The notes below the pieces were generated by a model. That model saw only the letters and a program-made list of their open reading frames with translations, was not told the DNA's origin and ran no database searches. Below, piece after piece: positions 1 to 12,403 of a stretch of DNA of 64,000 nt. The position numbers and the translations under genes were made by a program. The DNA comes from Lithobates sylvaticus (lineage: Eukaryota > Chordata > Amphibia > Anura > Ranidae). The stretch is taken from contig CM053026.1 in NCBI GenBank assembly GCA_028564925.1, forward strand, positions 129,647,150 through 129,711,149. The letters run 5' to 3'. The stretch's first letter is position 1; the number at the start of each line of letters is the position of its first letter.

Positions 1-168
1 AAGGTGCAAGCCAGGACCATGCATGCAAGGGTGGGTTCATGGGTCCCTACAAGGGAAAGGAGCCACCCTAAAAGTAGACATCAGGACCAGCACTCAGGGG
101 CATGCTTGTTCTGCACAGAAGAAAGAGCAAATTGAAGAAAAAAAATGTAAGCTTTAATATTACTTTAA

Positions 169-1150
169 CCACTTTAGCCCCGGAAGATTTTACCCCCTTT
201 CCTAACCAGAGCACTTTTTTGCGATTCGGCACTGGGTCGCTTTAACTGATAATTGCGCGGTCGTCTGACGTTGCACCCAAACAAAATTGACATCCTTTTT
301 TTCCCACAAATAGAGATTTCTTTTGGTGCTATTTGATCACATCTGCGTTTTTTATTTTTTGCGCTATAAACAAAAAAATAGCGACAATTTTGAAAAAAAA
401 TCTATATTTTTAACTTTTTGCTATAATAAATATCCCCCAAAAATATATAAAAAAGCAATTTTTTCCCTCAGTTTAAGCCGCTATGTATTCTTCTACATAT
501 TTTTGGTAAAAAAAAATCACAATAAGCGTATATTGATTGGTTTACGCAAAAGTTATAGCGTCTACAAAATAGGGAATAATTTTATGGCATTTTTATTAAT
601 AATTAAATTTTTATTAGTAAGGGCGGCGATCTGCGATTTTTATTGGGACTGCGACATTATGGCGGACGTGTCGGACAATTTTGACACATTTTTGGGACCA
701 TTGGCATTTATACAGTGATCAGTGCTATAAAAATGCATTGATTACTGTAAAAATTTGATTGGCAGGGAAGGGGTTAATACTAGGGGGCGATCAAGGGGTT
801 AATTGTGTTCCCTAGTGTGTGTTCTAACTGAAGGGGGGAGGGCACTGTGTAGGAGAGATGACAGGTTGCTGTTCATACCCTTTATGAACAGACGATCTGT
901 CTCGTCTCCCCTCAAAGAACGGGAAACTGTGTGTTTACACACACAGATCCCGGTTCTCCGCGTGTCGCGAGCGATCGTGGGAGCCCAGCAGTGATCGTGA
1001 CTGCCGGGGCACTCACATCGGCTCTGTGGGCGAGCAGGGGGCACGCGTGCACGCCCCTAGTGGTCACAGGGCGAAGCGATGTTACATAACATTGTTCCCC
1101 CCCCGTGCCATTCTGCCGCAGTACAACTGTGGCGGCTGGTCGGCAAGTGG
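169..1150. mobile_element. piggyBac-like non-autonomous element (MITE), complete, TTAA target duplication
   Basis: TTAA lies at 165-168 and again at 1151-1154. The element begins CCACTTTAGCCCCGG and ends TCGGCAAGTGG, so the ends are short imperfect inverted repeats (CCACTT..GCC). TTAA duplication is the hallmark of piggyBac insertion. There is no credible coding frame inside. The interior (a conserved block from about 237 to 600 and a GC-rich right third) recurs at 51829, 54745 and 58719 in this window, so this is one member of a multicopy family. A piggyBac transposase remnant at 62811-63235 supports the family assignment. Confidence 0.8.
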
Positions 1151-1924
1151 TTAAACGAACATGAAAATTGGGATCTCTCCATTGAAGTACATTAACAACC
1201 ATATCATGAGTTGCCAGGATTAACATAAATTATCATCAATGTTCTTTATATAAATGAGCTTTGTATTCTGCATGACTTGTTGCACTGCAGATCTTGACAG
1301 ATAATACTGCTCTCTTCCCAGCAACCCTTGAAAATATCCTACAGAGACAGGTGCAAATAATTTACTGCTTTTAAAATGTATTTATGACAATCGCAGCAAT
1401 GCTGGAGAGAAATGGATGTATATAGAACTGCCATTACAATGCTATATTAATGGATCCTAATATAAGCCAGGGTGAGTTATTCCAGCTCCATGTTGGTGAC
1501 ACAGTGTAAAACAGACCTAACTCCTCTATAATTCTTTTATCTTCAAGTATCTTGGTCTCTCAAGGGGACAGGAAACCTGCAACTGATTGATGTCATTGAA
1601 GGAGAATGAAATGTATTAATGCTCCCAGGAAGAGATTTAAAAAGCTGTTAGGAAAAAAGTTATTTTCTCTGTAGATGAAAATTATACTCTAATGAGTGAA
1701 ACCCATCACTGCTGTGCTTATAAAAGAAGCAGCTCAGAGATTCATCCACTGTTACAATTTTTTTAACCATCGCTGCTCTCAATACTTTTGTTAAAGACTA
1801 GCTCCAAACAGGGCCATCTTTAATATTGATTTGACCCCGGCCAAACATTTTACCCCACCCCCATGCAATTTCGTTCTCCACCTGCTCTAAGACATACAAA
1901 AATAGCAGTTTATTGAATCAGATC
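1151..1924. other. No recognisable gene or element
   Basis: AT-rich sequence with only short chance frames. No repeat, RNA gene or coding region was recognised on either strand. Confidence 0.4.
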
Positions 1925-2215
1925 AGGCAGCAATTGTGATTGGTTGCCAGAGGTTACAGTGTATCATTACTGCTCACTGACTGGCTGCTAGAAGTTACAG
2001 CACACAATATGGCTCACTGATTATTTGCTAGAGGTTACATGACTTCTGCTTGTTGATTGGTTGCTAGAGATTACTGTACATCACAACTACTCACTGATTG
2101 GTTGTTAAAGGTTACTGGACATCCTTACCACTCACTAATTGGTAACTAGGTTACTCTACATCATTACTGCTCAATGATTGGCTGCTAAATGTTACAGCAC
2201 ATCATCTTCTCACTG
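1925..2215. repeat. Degenerate minisatellite, about 47-bp units
   Basis: About six diverged copies of a unit containing CACTGATTGGTTGCTAGAGG followed by a TTACAG..CATCA stretch. Spacing is about 45-50 bp and copies differ by many substitutions, suggesting an old array. Confidence 0.7.
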
Positions 2216-2329
2216 CCTGCACACCATGAACTGGGAAGGTGAGGGGACCCATCAATAGACATAAAACTTCTTCGGGATCCTAGGTCTCCTGGGATCAGTG
2301 GCAATGCTGGGGGGTTCATGGGATTAGTG

Positions 2330-2860
2330 ACAGTGGTGGGGGGAGGGATTAGTTAGGAGGCAGTACACTGTGGCTAAATCTGAATCACGTAGAGCAAAGC
2401 TTTGGCAAGTATATAGTGGGGGGTTATACACTGACCGCCAATGTAATGGGGATTTTACAATGACCACAAACGCGAGGGGGCATTTACACTGTCCACCAAC
2501 ATAAGGGGGAATTTTCACTGACCACCATGTAAAGGAGGATTTTTGGCAGTTTTTCATCTGTCAATGGATGGATGAAAAACGGACATACTGAACGCATGTG
2601 TGAAAGGGGCCTAAATCTGTACATGGTGTCAGGGCCAGTTCACACTATAGAAACGCAGTCCAGGTGCATTCCAGATGCTTTTCTGCATGCGCGTTTTTGA
2701 TGCATTTTTGATGCATCCATTGCATTTTTGATGCAGCCCAGTGCATTTTCCCCCCTTCTTTTTTCTCAACCTTAATTAATGACATGTGTGTTCCATTGCG
2801 TTTTTGATGTGTTCCAGTGCGTTTTTAGTGCTTTTAGGTGTGTTCCACTACAGTGCCTTT
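2330..2860. repeat. Two low-copy degenerate tandem repeats
   Basis: From about 2425 to 2545 a unit of about 40 bp (CACTGACCACCA..GGGGGATTTT) recurs three to four times. From about 2640 to 2850 a short motif (GTGCGTTTTTGATGC) recurs irregularly. Neither codes for protein. Both look like slippage-derived simple repeats. Confidence 0.5.
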
Positions 2861-4257
2861 TCTCACTGACCTCTGCCATGACAGAGCAGAACCTTAGTAC
2901 CTTAGTAAAGTCATTGACCAAACAGTCATGAACATATTTCGTCAATGATGTCCCCCAGAATCCCCGCCAACTTGTTTACAATTTAAAGTACAAATTTAAA
3001 ATACAAATAACATATGCCAGCAGAAATCTGTCATTTAGAGGTGATAGTGATACTGCCACTAAATGACTTTGGTTACATCAGCCGATGGTTGGGGCTGGCA
3101 GAAGAACTAGCAATTGTTTCATGTGAACAAGCTGAGTTTGGGTCTAACTCATATTCAACTTGAACCCAAAGCTTTCACCTCCCCTACTGTTGAATGACAG
3201 AAAGCAAAGTGCAAAATAAATGAGGCAAAGATTCACATATACCCAGGCTAGCTGAAAGCTTCGATTGCTGTTGCTTTATGGGTTCACCGACTTTCACTGT
3301 AGGTAGAGAAATAGTAAAAAATGCAGAGGAAGAGAAAACAAAGTCGATAGGGAGAATAACCAAGAGAAGCAAAGAGGAAAGCTGGGTTTGGGTGGCAAAA
3401 GAATACATTTAGGTTTGAACTAAGAGGTTGCTGTTAGATGACATGTATATCCTAGAAAATGCATAATTATTCCCTCAGAATTAGAATCAAATTTGTGGGA
3501 CTGCAACTTGTATATGACATTGTTCAGATAGATTGATTCATCATTACTTTTAAATTATGCATTGGATGCCATGGGCCATCCGATTTTATTGGATGTGTAG
3601 TTAGTGCTCTATCTCTACTATACTGTACTATTAATGCAGTGGAAATATTCAAATACCCCTGGAACCTCATCCAATCAGAGCAGGGATAAGGGATTTTGTC
3701 ACACTGATTAGGTAAACAGTTTAAAATGATTTCACTTTTTAATGCTAGGCAGTGTAATGGAGAAAAAAAGCATGTCCATATTAAAATAGCATGTACATAT
3801 TAAAGAGATCAATATGTTATTTGAATGATTTGCTGTGGGATCCTTGTTCAACAAAGGGGTAAGTAGGTAAAGTCACCAGAAATGGTATTAATTTACTTTA
3901 AAAATTACAAGTAAAACTTTCAATTAAATATGTGCCCAGATTATGCACAATAAAGTATTTACATATTCTGAACAAGCAGTAAAACACTTTCAAAAGAGCC
4001 CTCATTCACCTTTGGGTGTTGTGGAGACAATACTCTTCACAACAGAGACACTGAAATCACAACTTCCTGTGAAGAGCAGAATCTTGGCAGCCAGCCCAAT
4101 GTCAATAAACATGATAAACTGTTAGAAACTGACTGATACAACTTTAGAGTTTCTGTTGGGTTCTCTGGATTAATTAGTACACAGTACAAGCAGCTAGAGA
4201 GGGCAGGAAGGCTTGTTTTGAGACCTGTTTACTGCTTGTTAGAATATGTAAAAGCAT
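2861..4257. other. No recognisable gene or element
   Basis: AT-rich, with frames under 80 codons that match no family I know. Nothing supportable was seen. Confidence 0.4.
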
Positions 4258-4850
4258 TAAAGTGTTACCCCAAAAAAAATTCAGATCCGGGTCCCTTAAA
4301 GCAGATTAAACAGCACAGTGCTTGTGCTGTGTAATCTGCCCCCCTCTAAACTGTAAAAAAAACATCCCTGAACTTGCCACTTCCTGTATCCCCTCTCTGT
4401 ACTGACCACGAAAATCAGGGCTGCTGAGCAATGACCACCGTGGTCAGAGTGCGTCCCTCCGTCATACATAGCTGTCCTGCCTGCTCTCCTCTCTCCCCCC
4501 TCCTCCCTGCCTGTCAGCTCCCTCTCTGTATCTCTGTCTCTGCCCTGCCCCCCTGGCCGCTATTATAAATAAAATAAAAACTACAATGGTCACTGTCAGC
4601 CCCTTTATTAGAGCCTGGCATACCACACTATGTAAGTCATTTCTAAAAATGAGCATTGTAAATACCTATTTAGAGCTATCTTTAGGCTGGTCACGCGAAC
4701 CACGGCCGCTTTACAGCTCCGAGACAGAGCTTCGGCGGGAGGCCACGTGATCTCCCCGGCTGACATCAGAGGGAGATCTTGGCCCCTTATGCTCGTTTTT
4801 AGAAATGACTTACATAGTGTGGTATGCCAGGCTCTAATAGAGGAGCTGCC
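4258..4850. repeat. Unclassified hairpin-bearing repeat with a 52-bp inverted pair
   Basis: Arms 4605-4656 and 4789-4840 are inverted copies that differ at about two positions over 52 bp, separated by about 130 bp. A second smaller hairpin (about 4303-4341, arms CAGATTAAACAGCAC and GTGCTGTGTAATCTG) lies upstream. The arrangement suggests a non-autonomous foldback-like DNA element. No target duplication was identified, so the limits are approximate. Confidence 0.5.
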
Positions 4851-6140
4851 AGTGTTTTTTAAATTAGACTTAACAAACACATTAATTTCCAAAGTATGGG
4901 CACAGGTATATGTTATTATACTTTCATTTTTGAACGACAGCTAAAGCAGAATATAAACATCATTCCAGCAGAGCAAAACATCACAAAGTCACAGAATCAT
5001 AAATGGAGTAAGTGATGGAAAATTCATTGATAAAAACAAATAAAAAGCAGCATGAAATGAAGAGCAACACACTTCAGTCATAGATACATTATTAAGTTAT
5101 GAGGTGGAAACTCCCCCGAGATATGTCTGCAATCCAAATGACAAGGTTTCATTATTGGCTATGATGAATTGTGGAGCTGTTTGGGTTTTGTAAGCTCTCA
5201 GGCAAGCTTCTAAAATTCTAGCTTGTTTCCATTCTACTTATGCTGAAATATTCTTGCTCTGCAGCCTGCAGGTTTAGCTCTGATGAATCTTTTGTTTCAC
5301 AACATCATTTTATGTTCCTCCACTGTAGAAAGGTCAAATTTGTATTTCTGACTTGCATGACATCCTTTGGAAAACTATGATATCTGTTTATGATATGGCA
5401 CAACAATACAATTGCAATTTCAGTGTGCCTATAGCGTGATATGGAATTTAGCTCATGTGCATCCAGACTGAGTGGTATGGGACATACATGCTATTTGTCT
5501 TTATATCACTGTGATATGAGCAATCATTGTTGCGTTCTGGGCTGGCAGGGGTTAAACTTTACGACTTCACATGGAATAACAGTAGGCAGCTGCTTATCTG
5601 ACTTGCTTAGCAACAGCTTAGTATAATGTTTGCTGGCACGCTTTCCTTACAAGTAGCAAAGAGTTTGTGGAATAGCTGCAGGAAAAACGAGACAACTGAC
5701 TGTGATAAAGAGATAAATACATTAGATGTATAGTTTTCATTTATTATATGCAGCTTGCCCATTTGAAAGGGAATGCTAAATCCACCAAAATACTTGCTCC
5801 CATTTAGGTTTTACCATCACAGGTAGTATTTGGTTGCAAATAACAAATAAGAAGCTTGAAAAAGGAACGCACCTGTCTGTCTAGTCAGAGCGCATGCTCC
5901 GAAACTTTGTTGCGACTACCTGTGACGTTGTAATGGATGTGATTAAGAGAATTATGAAATGTCTATTACAATGTATATTGTACATGTTTTATGTATTATG
6001 CCTGACATGTCAGCTTCAGTTTATCAGCCTTAAAAACATATTCCGATATTTTGCAAACGCCCACACAAACAGTTTAAAAGAAGCAAGAAACACTGCAAGG
6101 AACAGCCAGCTAAAGCCAATATTTTGTCACTATATGTATT
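4851..6140. other. No recognisable gene or element
   Basis: Low-complexity AT-rich DNA. The longest frame (about 102 codons near 5894-6202) runs into the terminal repeat of the next element and shows no domain. Confidence 0.4.
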
Positions 6141-7035
6141 TACCGCATTTATCGGCGTATAACACGCACCTTTTTCACCTTAAAATCCGGGGAAAATCGT
6201 AGGTGCGTGTTATACGCCGATTCCCACTGATTGTGAGCGGAGGAGCGAGTGCCGTCGATATCCATACATAGCCGAGAATACTCGGCTATTTTTGGCTAGT
6301 TCCACTCACAGTCACGCCCAGTCCCACCCTATGATGGACATAACACAGGGACTGGGCTTGACTGTAAGCGGAGCTATCCGAGCCTAGCCGCGTACACTCG
6401 GCTATTGTATGTATATGGGCGGCACTCGGCTCCGCTCACAGTCACGCCCTACGAGAGGAGCCGAGAAGAGCCGAGAAGAGCCGAGATACACAGGACCGAC
6501 TCTGTGTATCTCGGTGGCGTCGGCATTTTCAAACTGCAGTGAAGCTGACATGTCACTGCAGTTTAACTACATCATGGGCAAGGCTGCAAATTAAACTGAG
6601 AAGGCTGCAGATGGAGGCTGCAAGGCTGCAGATTAAAACTGACAAGGCTGCAAGGCTGCAAGGCTGCAGATGGAAACTGACAAGGCTGCAAGGCTGCAGA
6701 TGGAAACTGACAAGGCTGCAAGGCTGCAGATGGAAACTAACAAGGCTGCAAGGCTACAAGGCTGCAGATGGAAACTGACAAGGCTGCAAGGCTGCAGATG
6801 GAAACTGACAAGGCTGCAAGGCTGCAGATGGAAACTGACAAGGCTGCAAGGCTGTAAATGACACTGACAAGCATGCAGATGGACGCTGTGCAAGGCTGCA
6901 GATGGACACTGATAAGGCTGCATTGGTGGGCACTGTAAGTTTTTCCTCCTTAAAAAGTTTTTTCATTAAAATTCCCTCCTAAACTTGGGGTGGGTGTTAT
7001 ACACCGGCGCGTGTTATACGCCGATAAATACGGTA
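6141..7035. mobile_element. Non-autonomous DNA transposon with 27-bp inverted ends and an internal 30-bp tandem array
   Basis: The left end TACCGCATTTATCGGCGTAT continues to AACACGC, and the right end is its reverse complement with one mismatch, ending at 7035. The superfamily is not certain: this TIR type is widespread in vertebrates, but I cannot name it from sequence alone. Between about 6595 and 6910 lies an array with units of AAGGCTGCA and AGATGGAAACTGAC, mostly 30 bp per unit. Because 30 is divisible by three the array is open in several frames on both strands, and those frames are not genes. A GC-rich palindromic block lies at about 6225-6480. Confidence 0.7.
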
Positions 7036-8472
7036 TATATTTGTGGCTATTTTGTGGTTTGCATGCGCTAGTCTTATTAACGTATCTTAATCTTTAACAA
7101 AGTTGTATAAAAGTCTGGAAAAGAGGAAATTAAAACAGAAAGTATTCTATTCTGAACTGAGTGTCAGCATATTACTTCAACGCATGCACGCTATATTCAA
7201 TTTGACCAGGGGAAGAAATAATAGTACCGAACCTTGGCTGGTTCAATCCTATACAATGTCACCGCGCCCGACGATGTGTTCCACCGCTGACCAGAGCCTT
7301 CACCAAGCCTCGGTCCCAGCTCTCCTAGTCATCCGGAAACCCTGCTGGACAGGATTCCCCTCACATAGACAAGCTGCTATAAGGCTAAAAAGCACTGGAT
7401 GGATGCCACACTTGTGTAGAGAGGACATGTGCCGGAAGACTCTTTCCTTTATGTAAGTGCATTAATGCACCTGTAACTTATTAAATGCAACTGGTTCTAA
7501 CCTGGAGGCGCCTCTTCTGTTCTTTTTGCATGTTCTGGAGTCTACTCTAAACTTCTCCTTGAAGGCTTGCCCTGGTGCATTGACTTGTTGCTAACAATAC
7601 ACAGGTCTTCTTCCTTCCTTTTTTCCCCCTATTTCCCTGATATTTTGAGTTTGTATCCCTTTTTATTTGCACAAAGAATTTTATAACAAGGACTTGATTG
7701 ATGGACTTTTTTATCATTCATACCAAGTGACAGCGCCACCATCCCCTATGTTTTTTCAGTATTTGGTTGCACAACTGCTGGAATTCAACTATAAATGCTG
7801 ATAATGTATGGTTTCACCTTGTGTAGTAACATAGATGAGTCTCTAAGCTGTTCCATATGGGGCTTGGGGTCTCTTCTTGCAAGGTTATACTGCTGAACTG
7901 GAAGAATGTGATTCCTCCAAAGTGCAACAGATATATTGTTTGGTAAATTCTGACTTACCTACAGTAAATTAAAGTTGATATATAAGGGTAGTGCTTGTCC
8001 TATTATTATTATTATTAGGTTGGGTTCACACATATGAAAATTGTCATGACAGGCGAGTGTAACCATCTCTCAATGAAGCAGACTCACACAGGTCCTCTAC
8101 ATCTTTGGGTCTGCATTCAAAAAGGATCCTCTGCATCTTTGGGTCCGATTCAGGTGCAAATTTGCACCTGAACCAGTGACCAGGTAAATCCGAACCCAGG
8201 CACGAACGAGCGGACTCACATATATGTCAATATCTGTGGCCAACTGGAACACTTTTCTGGTGCACTTTCTTAGACCCATTTTAAACTAACCCTACAGTGT
8301 AGAGGCCAGTTGATTTTTTTTGCTGTGCAGGACAATTTTTCATAGTCCTTCATTGAGAAAAGGAATTGTCCACACTGCATATTTTCTTTCTAAACTATAG
8401 TGGGACCTCCTTTGTTGATTATAATCCTGAGTGGACATGTGTATACCCTTTGAAATAATGTGATTTTGATAT
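7036..8472. other. No gene; possible retroelement 3' debris
   Basis: A 117-codon frame at 7103-7456 shows no domain. The stretch around 7500-7560 and 7725-7760 resembles non-coding tails of Penelope-like elements as I recall them from frogs, but the match is from memory and weak. A short ATT run sits at about 8003-8018. Confidence 0.25.
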
Positions 8473-8642
8473 AAAATTGTTAAAAATGTATGTTCTTTAA
8501 GACAACACGCACCCTTCACCCACCCTTCACCATGACCATGGTGAAGGGTGGGTGTTGTCTTAAAGAACATACATTTTTAACAATTTTCTAAGACAACACC
8601 CACCCTTCACCATGGCCATGGTGAAGGACGGGTGTTGTCTTA
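8473..8642. repeat. Two adjacent near-perfect palindromes
   Basis: Palindrome 1 spans 8473-8587, about 50-bp arms centred on CATGACCATG, with a 10-bp insertion in the left arm. Palindrome 2 spans 8589-8642 and is centred on CCATGGCCATGG. Both share the arm core TAAGACAACACCCACCC and its complement, so one probably arose from the other. No coding function. Confidence 0.85.
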
Positions 8643-10065
8643 AAGAACATGTTTTCTTCTAACAAAAATTTTCACATATATGCTAAAAAAGGGGGGATTG
8701 TAAATGTGGAAGTACTTCATGAGCTGAACAAGATGGTTGTTTGTCAATAAAAATGATATAGACTCACCTGAATAAAATATTAAAAACAATATCATTCCAT
8801 GATTATTTATCCTTCAACTTTCTATACAAAATAAACACAGTTGTATAACATCTCTTAAATCTTAGAGCCACAAAGGAAATTGATGCTGGGGGATTTCCTT
8901 CTGCCAGGTGCTGTACAGGTCTGAACAAGGAGCAGAGAGCTTTATAACACTCAGCAGCTGTCACTGACTGCAAGTTTCACTGAATTGGGTAGTATCTTCA
9001 ATCATGACCACCAACCCAACATATATTATTTGTACTGGCTCAGAGAAAAATTACCACTCCCCCCCTCCATACTCCAGTCTAGTGCTACCTTGGTCCTTCT
9101 ACATAGAGGACCCAACTGGATAGGAAATTAGCATCTTTATAAAACAAACCATAAAACTTTAGTGAAAACAATCATATTCATATAAGATCATAAACAATTG
9201 CCCTAGTCAATTCCCTGTATAAATTCAATGTTGCTTCTTGGTATGCAGAACTGATTTGCAGTGTTCCTTTTTTCACCTACTTATACATGAGTAGTAAGAA
9301 GTATGGAAGAAAAGCTCAGATTTGCATTTTATGTTGTGTAGTGTGAACGGGACTGTAACACACAGCATCTGGCTCTTGGTCATTGTCTTGTATTGTAAAG
9401 CTGTGTATATTAGTTTAGTAAGGACTGAGGTCTCAAAATATTAATGTCATTAACTGTTGGGTGGGCATTACTCCACCTGACTCCTTCAAAGGCCAGTGTG
9501 AAGCAAGATACCTTTAATAACTGTAAATGATAATAATTGGTATAATGTAACTCTATATTGCTGGCTGGATAACTGTATTGTGAGTCCACCATACTCAGTT
9601 GTGTGTTGCCATATTATACATACCTCCCAACTTTCAGAGATAGGAAAGAGGCACATCCTTAGCACAGAATGGGTGGCCAAGGAGACACCATCTGCCAAGC
9701 CTCCAATTACATGGACCAGGAAGAAATAGTAGGCAAAAAATGAATGGTTTAACCCACAAATGTTTGCTTCAATATTTGTGCTTTATACTATTTTCTGAGA
9801 ATAATAATAGAAATAATGTGATATTTAAAAAAGTTTGTGTTAAAGGCTTAGTGTTAAAGAGGGATTTGTTCCAAAACATAGACAGTTCCATCAAGTGAGG
9901 GACATTTAGGAGGTATGACAGTATGTAAAAATAGACCATTGACCTTGCAGGGAAATTGCCCTTTGTAATGGGGATTTGGTGAATGTGGTGAAGTTGCACT
10001 TTTCATAGAATATCCAAAGAATCCATTTGTCTTTGGTAAATGTGTGCTTGCAATCATGTCACTAT
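8643..10065. other. No recognisable gene or element
   Basis: AT-rich. Only short frames without recognisable domains. Confidence 0.4.
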
Positions 10066-10559
10066 AGAGTTGATTTACTAAAGGCTGTTCGCTTTGCAAA
10101 GTAAATCAAATATTGCAAGAAAATTTTCCCCAGAGCTTAGTGAATGAGGTGATGCTGATTTATATTTTTCAATCATATGCAAGAAAAAATACAGGTTTTT
10201 TCTTACTTTCCTTTTCCTTTTACAATTGGTATTTACTACACAGGTTTATTATCATGGCACAATCTCTATCCTCACCACCTAAGCTTTTCTCTTGTCACAT
10301 GACATTTTCTTTAGCTCTTTTTTGTACTACATATTGTAAAGTGAACACCAATAATGAAATAAAATGATTATATACTGTATTTTTTAAATTATTTTAACTA
10401 GGGGATTAGGCTTTTGTAGGATCGATGGTGGCAGTTTGTAATTATTTTTCCTTTTCTTTCTGCATTTCAAATATTTTGCACTTATTGTTTTTAGTCCCTT
10501 TTCGCTTTTTGCACCTGGGTAGGAAGCACAAGGGTAATACAAAGACACTGAATTTCAAA

Positions 10560-11940
10560 TGAGCCAACTTCCCTAAACTGCACTCTTTGCTAGAGAATAT
10601 TAAATGGGATAAAATCCTAGGAACAAAGAACACAGATGAAAAATGGGAGTGCTTTAAGAGCATATTAAATAAAGGTATTGGCCAGTGCATTGCAATGGGA
10701 AATACATTTAAAAGAGCTAATACGAATTCTGTGTGGCTCAACTCCAACGTAAAAATGCATATAAAAGCAAAGGAAAAGGCCTTCAAAAAATGCAAAGTTG
10801 AGGGGTCATTGTCAGCATTCCAACATTACAAATAATGCAATAAGATATGTAAGGGTGAAAATCGGATGGCTAAGATAGAACATGAAAGGCGTATAGCGGA
10901 GGAGAGTAAAAAAAATCTTAAAGAAATTCTTTAAGTGTGTAACTAGTAAGAAAGGGAGGCCAGATCATATTGGCCCCATAAAGGATGATGAAGGGAATTT
11001 GGTTACAAAAGAAGGAGAGCTGGCAAAGGTTTTGACTATATTCTTCTCCTCAGTCTTCACAAAGGGAAATGGGGGGGGGGGTACAGTAACCAAGACTGTA
11101 ATGTTAATTTTTCATAGCATTTCACAGGAAGCACCCTCATGGCTAACAGAGGACAGAACTACAAATAGACTTGAAAAACGTAACATAAATAAGTCACCGG
11201 GACCAAATAGCTTGCACCCGAGGGTCCTTAAGGAACTCAGTCAGCTGATAGCCAGACCATTGTTCCTAATTTTTGTGGACAGTTTACTGACTGGAATGGT
11301 ACCAGCTGATTGGAGAAAAGCCAACGTGGCACCAAAATTTTAAAAAGGGCCAAGATATATCCCGGGGAACTAAAGGCCAGTTAGCTTAACATCAATAGTC
11401 TGTAAGCTATTGGAGGGGATTATAAAGGACTATATACAAGATTTCAGTAAGGATGTGCTGGAACTAGAGAGAGTCCAGAGAAGGGCAACAAAGCTAATTA
11501 AGGGATTGTAGGATCTCAGTTATGGAGAAAGGCTGGAAGCCTTGAACTTATTCTCTCTAGACAGGGGACGCTTGAGAGAGGGTATGTTATCAATGTACAA
11601 ATACCGTACTGGTGACCCTAGCATAGGGAACAAACTTTTCAGTGAAAGACACGTGGCCATTCACTAAAATTAGACTAAAATTAGAAGAGAAGTGGTTTAA
11701 CCTTAAACTGCATAGAGGGTTCTTTACTGTCAGAGCGGTAAGGATGTGGAACTCTCGTCCACAAGCAGTGGTATCAGCGGGGAGAATAGATAATTTCAAA
11801 AAAACGATTAGATGGGTACCTTAATGACCACAACATACAAAGATATACAAAGTATTATTAACATAAACACGAACACACAGGTTGAATTGGATGAACTTAT
11901 GTCTTTTTTCAACCTCACCAACTATGTAACTATGTAACTT
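10560..11940 (+). mobile_element. CR1-type LINE, internally deleted
   Basis: Translated pieces read in order along CR1 ORF2. 10587-10835 resembles the endonuclease-RT linker. 10999-11343 carries the RT N-terminal block ending KSPGPNSLHPRVLKELSQ and LTGMVPADWRKANVAP, a CR1 hallmark. 11455-11824 matches the C-terminal region (RVQRRATKLIKG, GERLEALNLFSL, FFTVRAVRMWNSRPQ). The catalytic RT core with the F/YADD box is missing, apparently lost in a deletion near 11440-11460, and further stops occur. The 3' end has the tandem tail AACTATGTAACTATGTAAC at about 11920-11938, as expected for a CR1/L2-like 3' terminus. Not functional. Confidence 0.85.
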
Positions 11941-11999
11941 CTTTACTGACCTGTCTCTTTAAATTTTTTGAGTGGTTTACCTACGTCAAATATTTAGGC

Positions 12000-12345
12000 A
12001 TGGTATTTATTCCCCTGGTATTTGTTCCCCTATCACCAGCAGACCCTCATGATTAAGCCCTGAGGGCAGAGCGAAACATGTTGGAGCCATGGTCTGGATG
12101 AATTGAGCTGAGGCTGCTTTTACCTGCTAACCACTCGAACCGGGTGAGGTGTGCGACGGCCAAGCTATCTCTTCCTATTTTTGCAGTATGTTTTGGGTTT
12201 GGAGGGACCATTCCTCAGCCTGCACCCCTTTACTAGCAAACTCATCGGACAATCCTGACAACCTGAGTGGGGACCCTTAAGCATTTATCATGGGTCACAA
12301 AGAAATCTCACTAGACTCACTAATCTATGGGGAGACTTCCCTTGC
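12000..12345 (+). mobile_element. Possible Penelope-like element 3' fragment
   Basis: Contains CCCTGAGGGCAGAGCGAAAC (12059-12078), the same CTGAGG..CGAAAC arrangement as in the terminal repeat of the Penelope-like element at 21715-21765. No coding frame. Assignment rests on this motif only. Confidence 0.3.
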
Positions 12346-12403
12346 ACAGTTCAACTTTCCTTGCAAAGTCAACAGCCTATTTGCCTTTATTTAATCAACC
12401 TCT

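Larger units (their letters stand above)
10066..12403. mobile_element. Ends of a PIF/Harbinger-like MITE flanking nested retroelement debris
   Basis: The left end AGAGTTGATTTACTAAAGGC (10066) and the inverted right end, read from 12403 leftward as AGAGGTTGATTAAATAAAGG, are homologous and continue into a shared CTTTGCAA block. TTTACTAAAGGC-type ends are typical of Harbinger MITEs in frogs. A matching 3-bp target duplication is not clear. The interior holds a CR1 LINE and a Penelope-like tail, far more than a MITE would carry, so later insertions are inferred. Confidence 0.45.

Noticed and set aside
323-718. 131-codon frame near the left edge
   Set aside because: Lies wholly inside the piggyBac-like MITE (169-1150), is Lys/Phe/Ile-rich, and other copies of the family do not keep it.
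6539-6923. Several overlapping repetitive frames on both strands
   Set aside because: Produced by a 30-bp tandem repeat whose length is a multiple of three. No domain or start context.
10587-11343. Possible host gene exons
   Set aside because: Peptides match the CR1 ORF2 order (linker, RT N-terminal block) and the locus ends in a CR1 tail.
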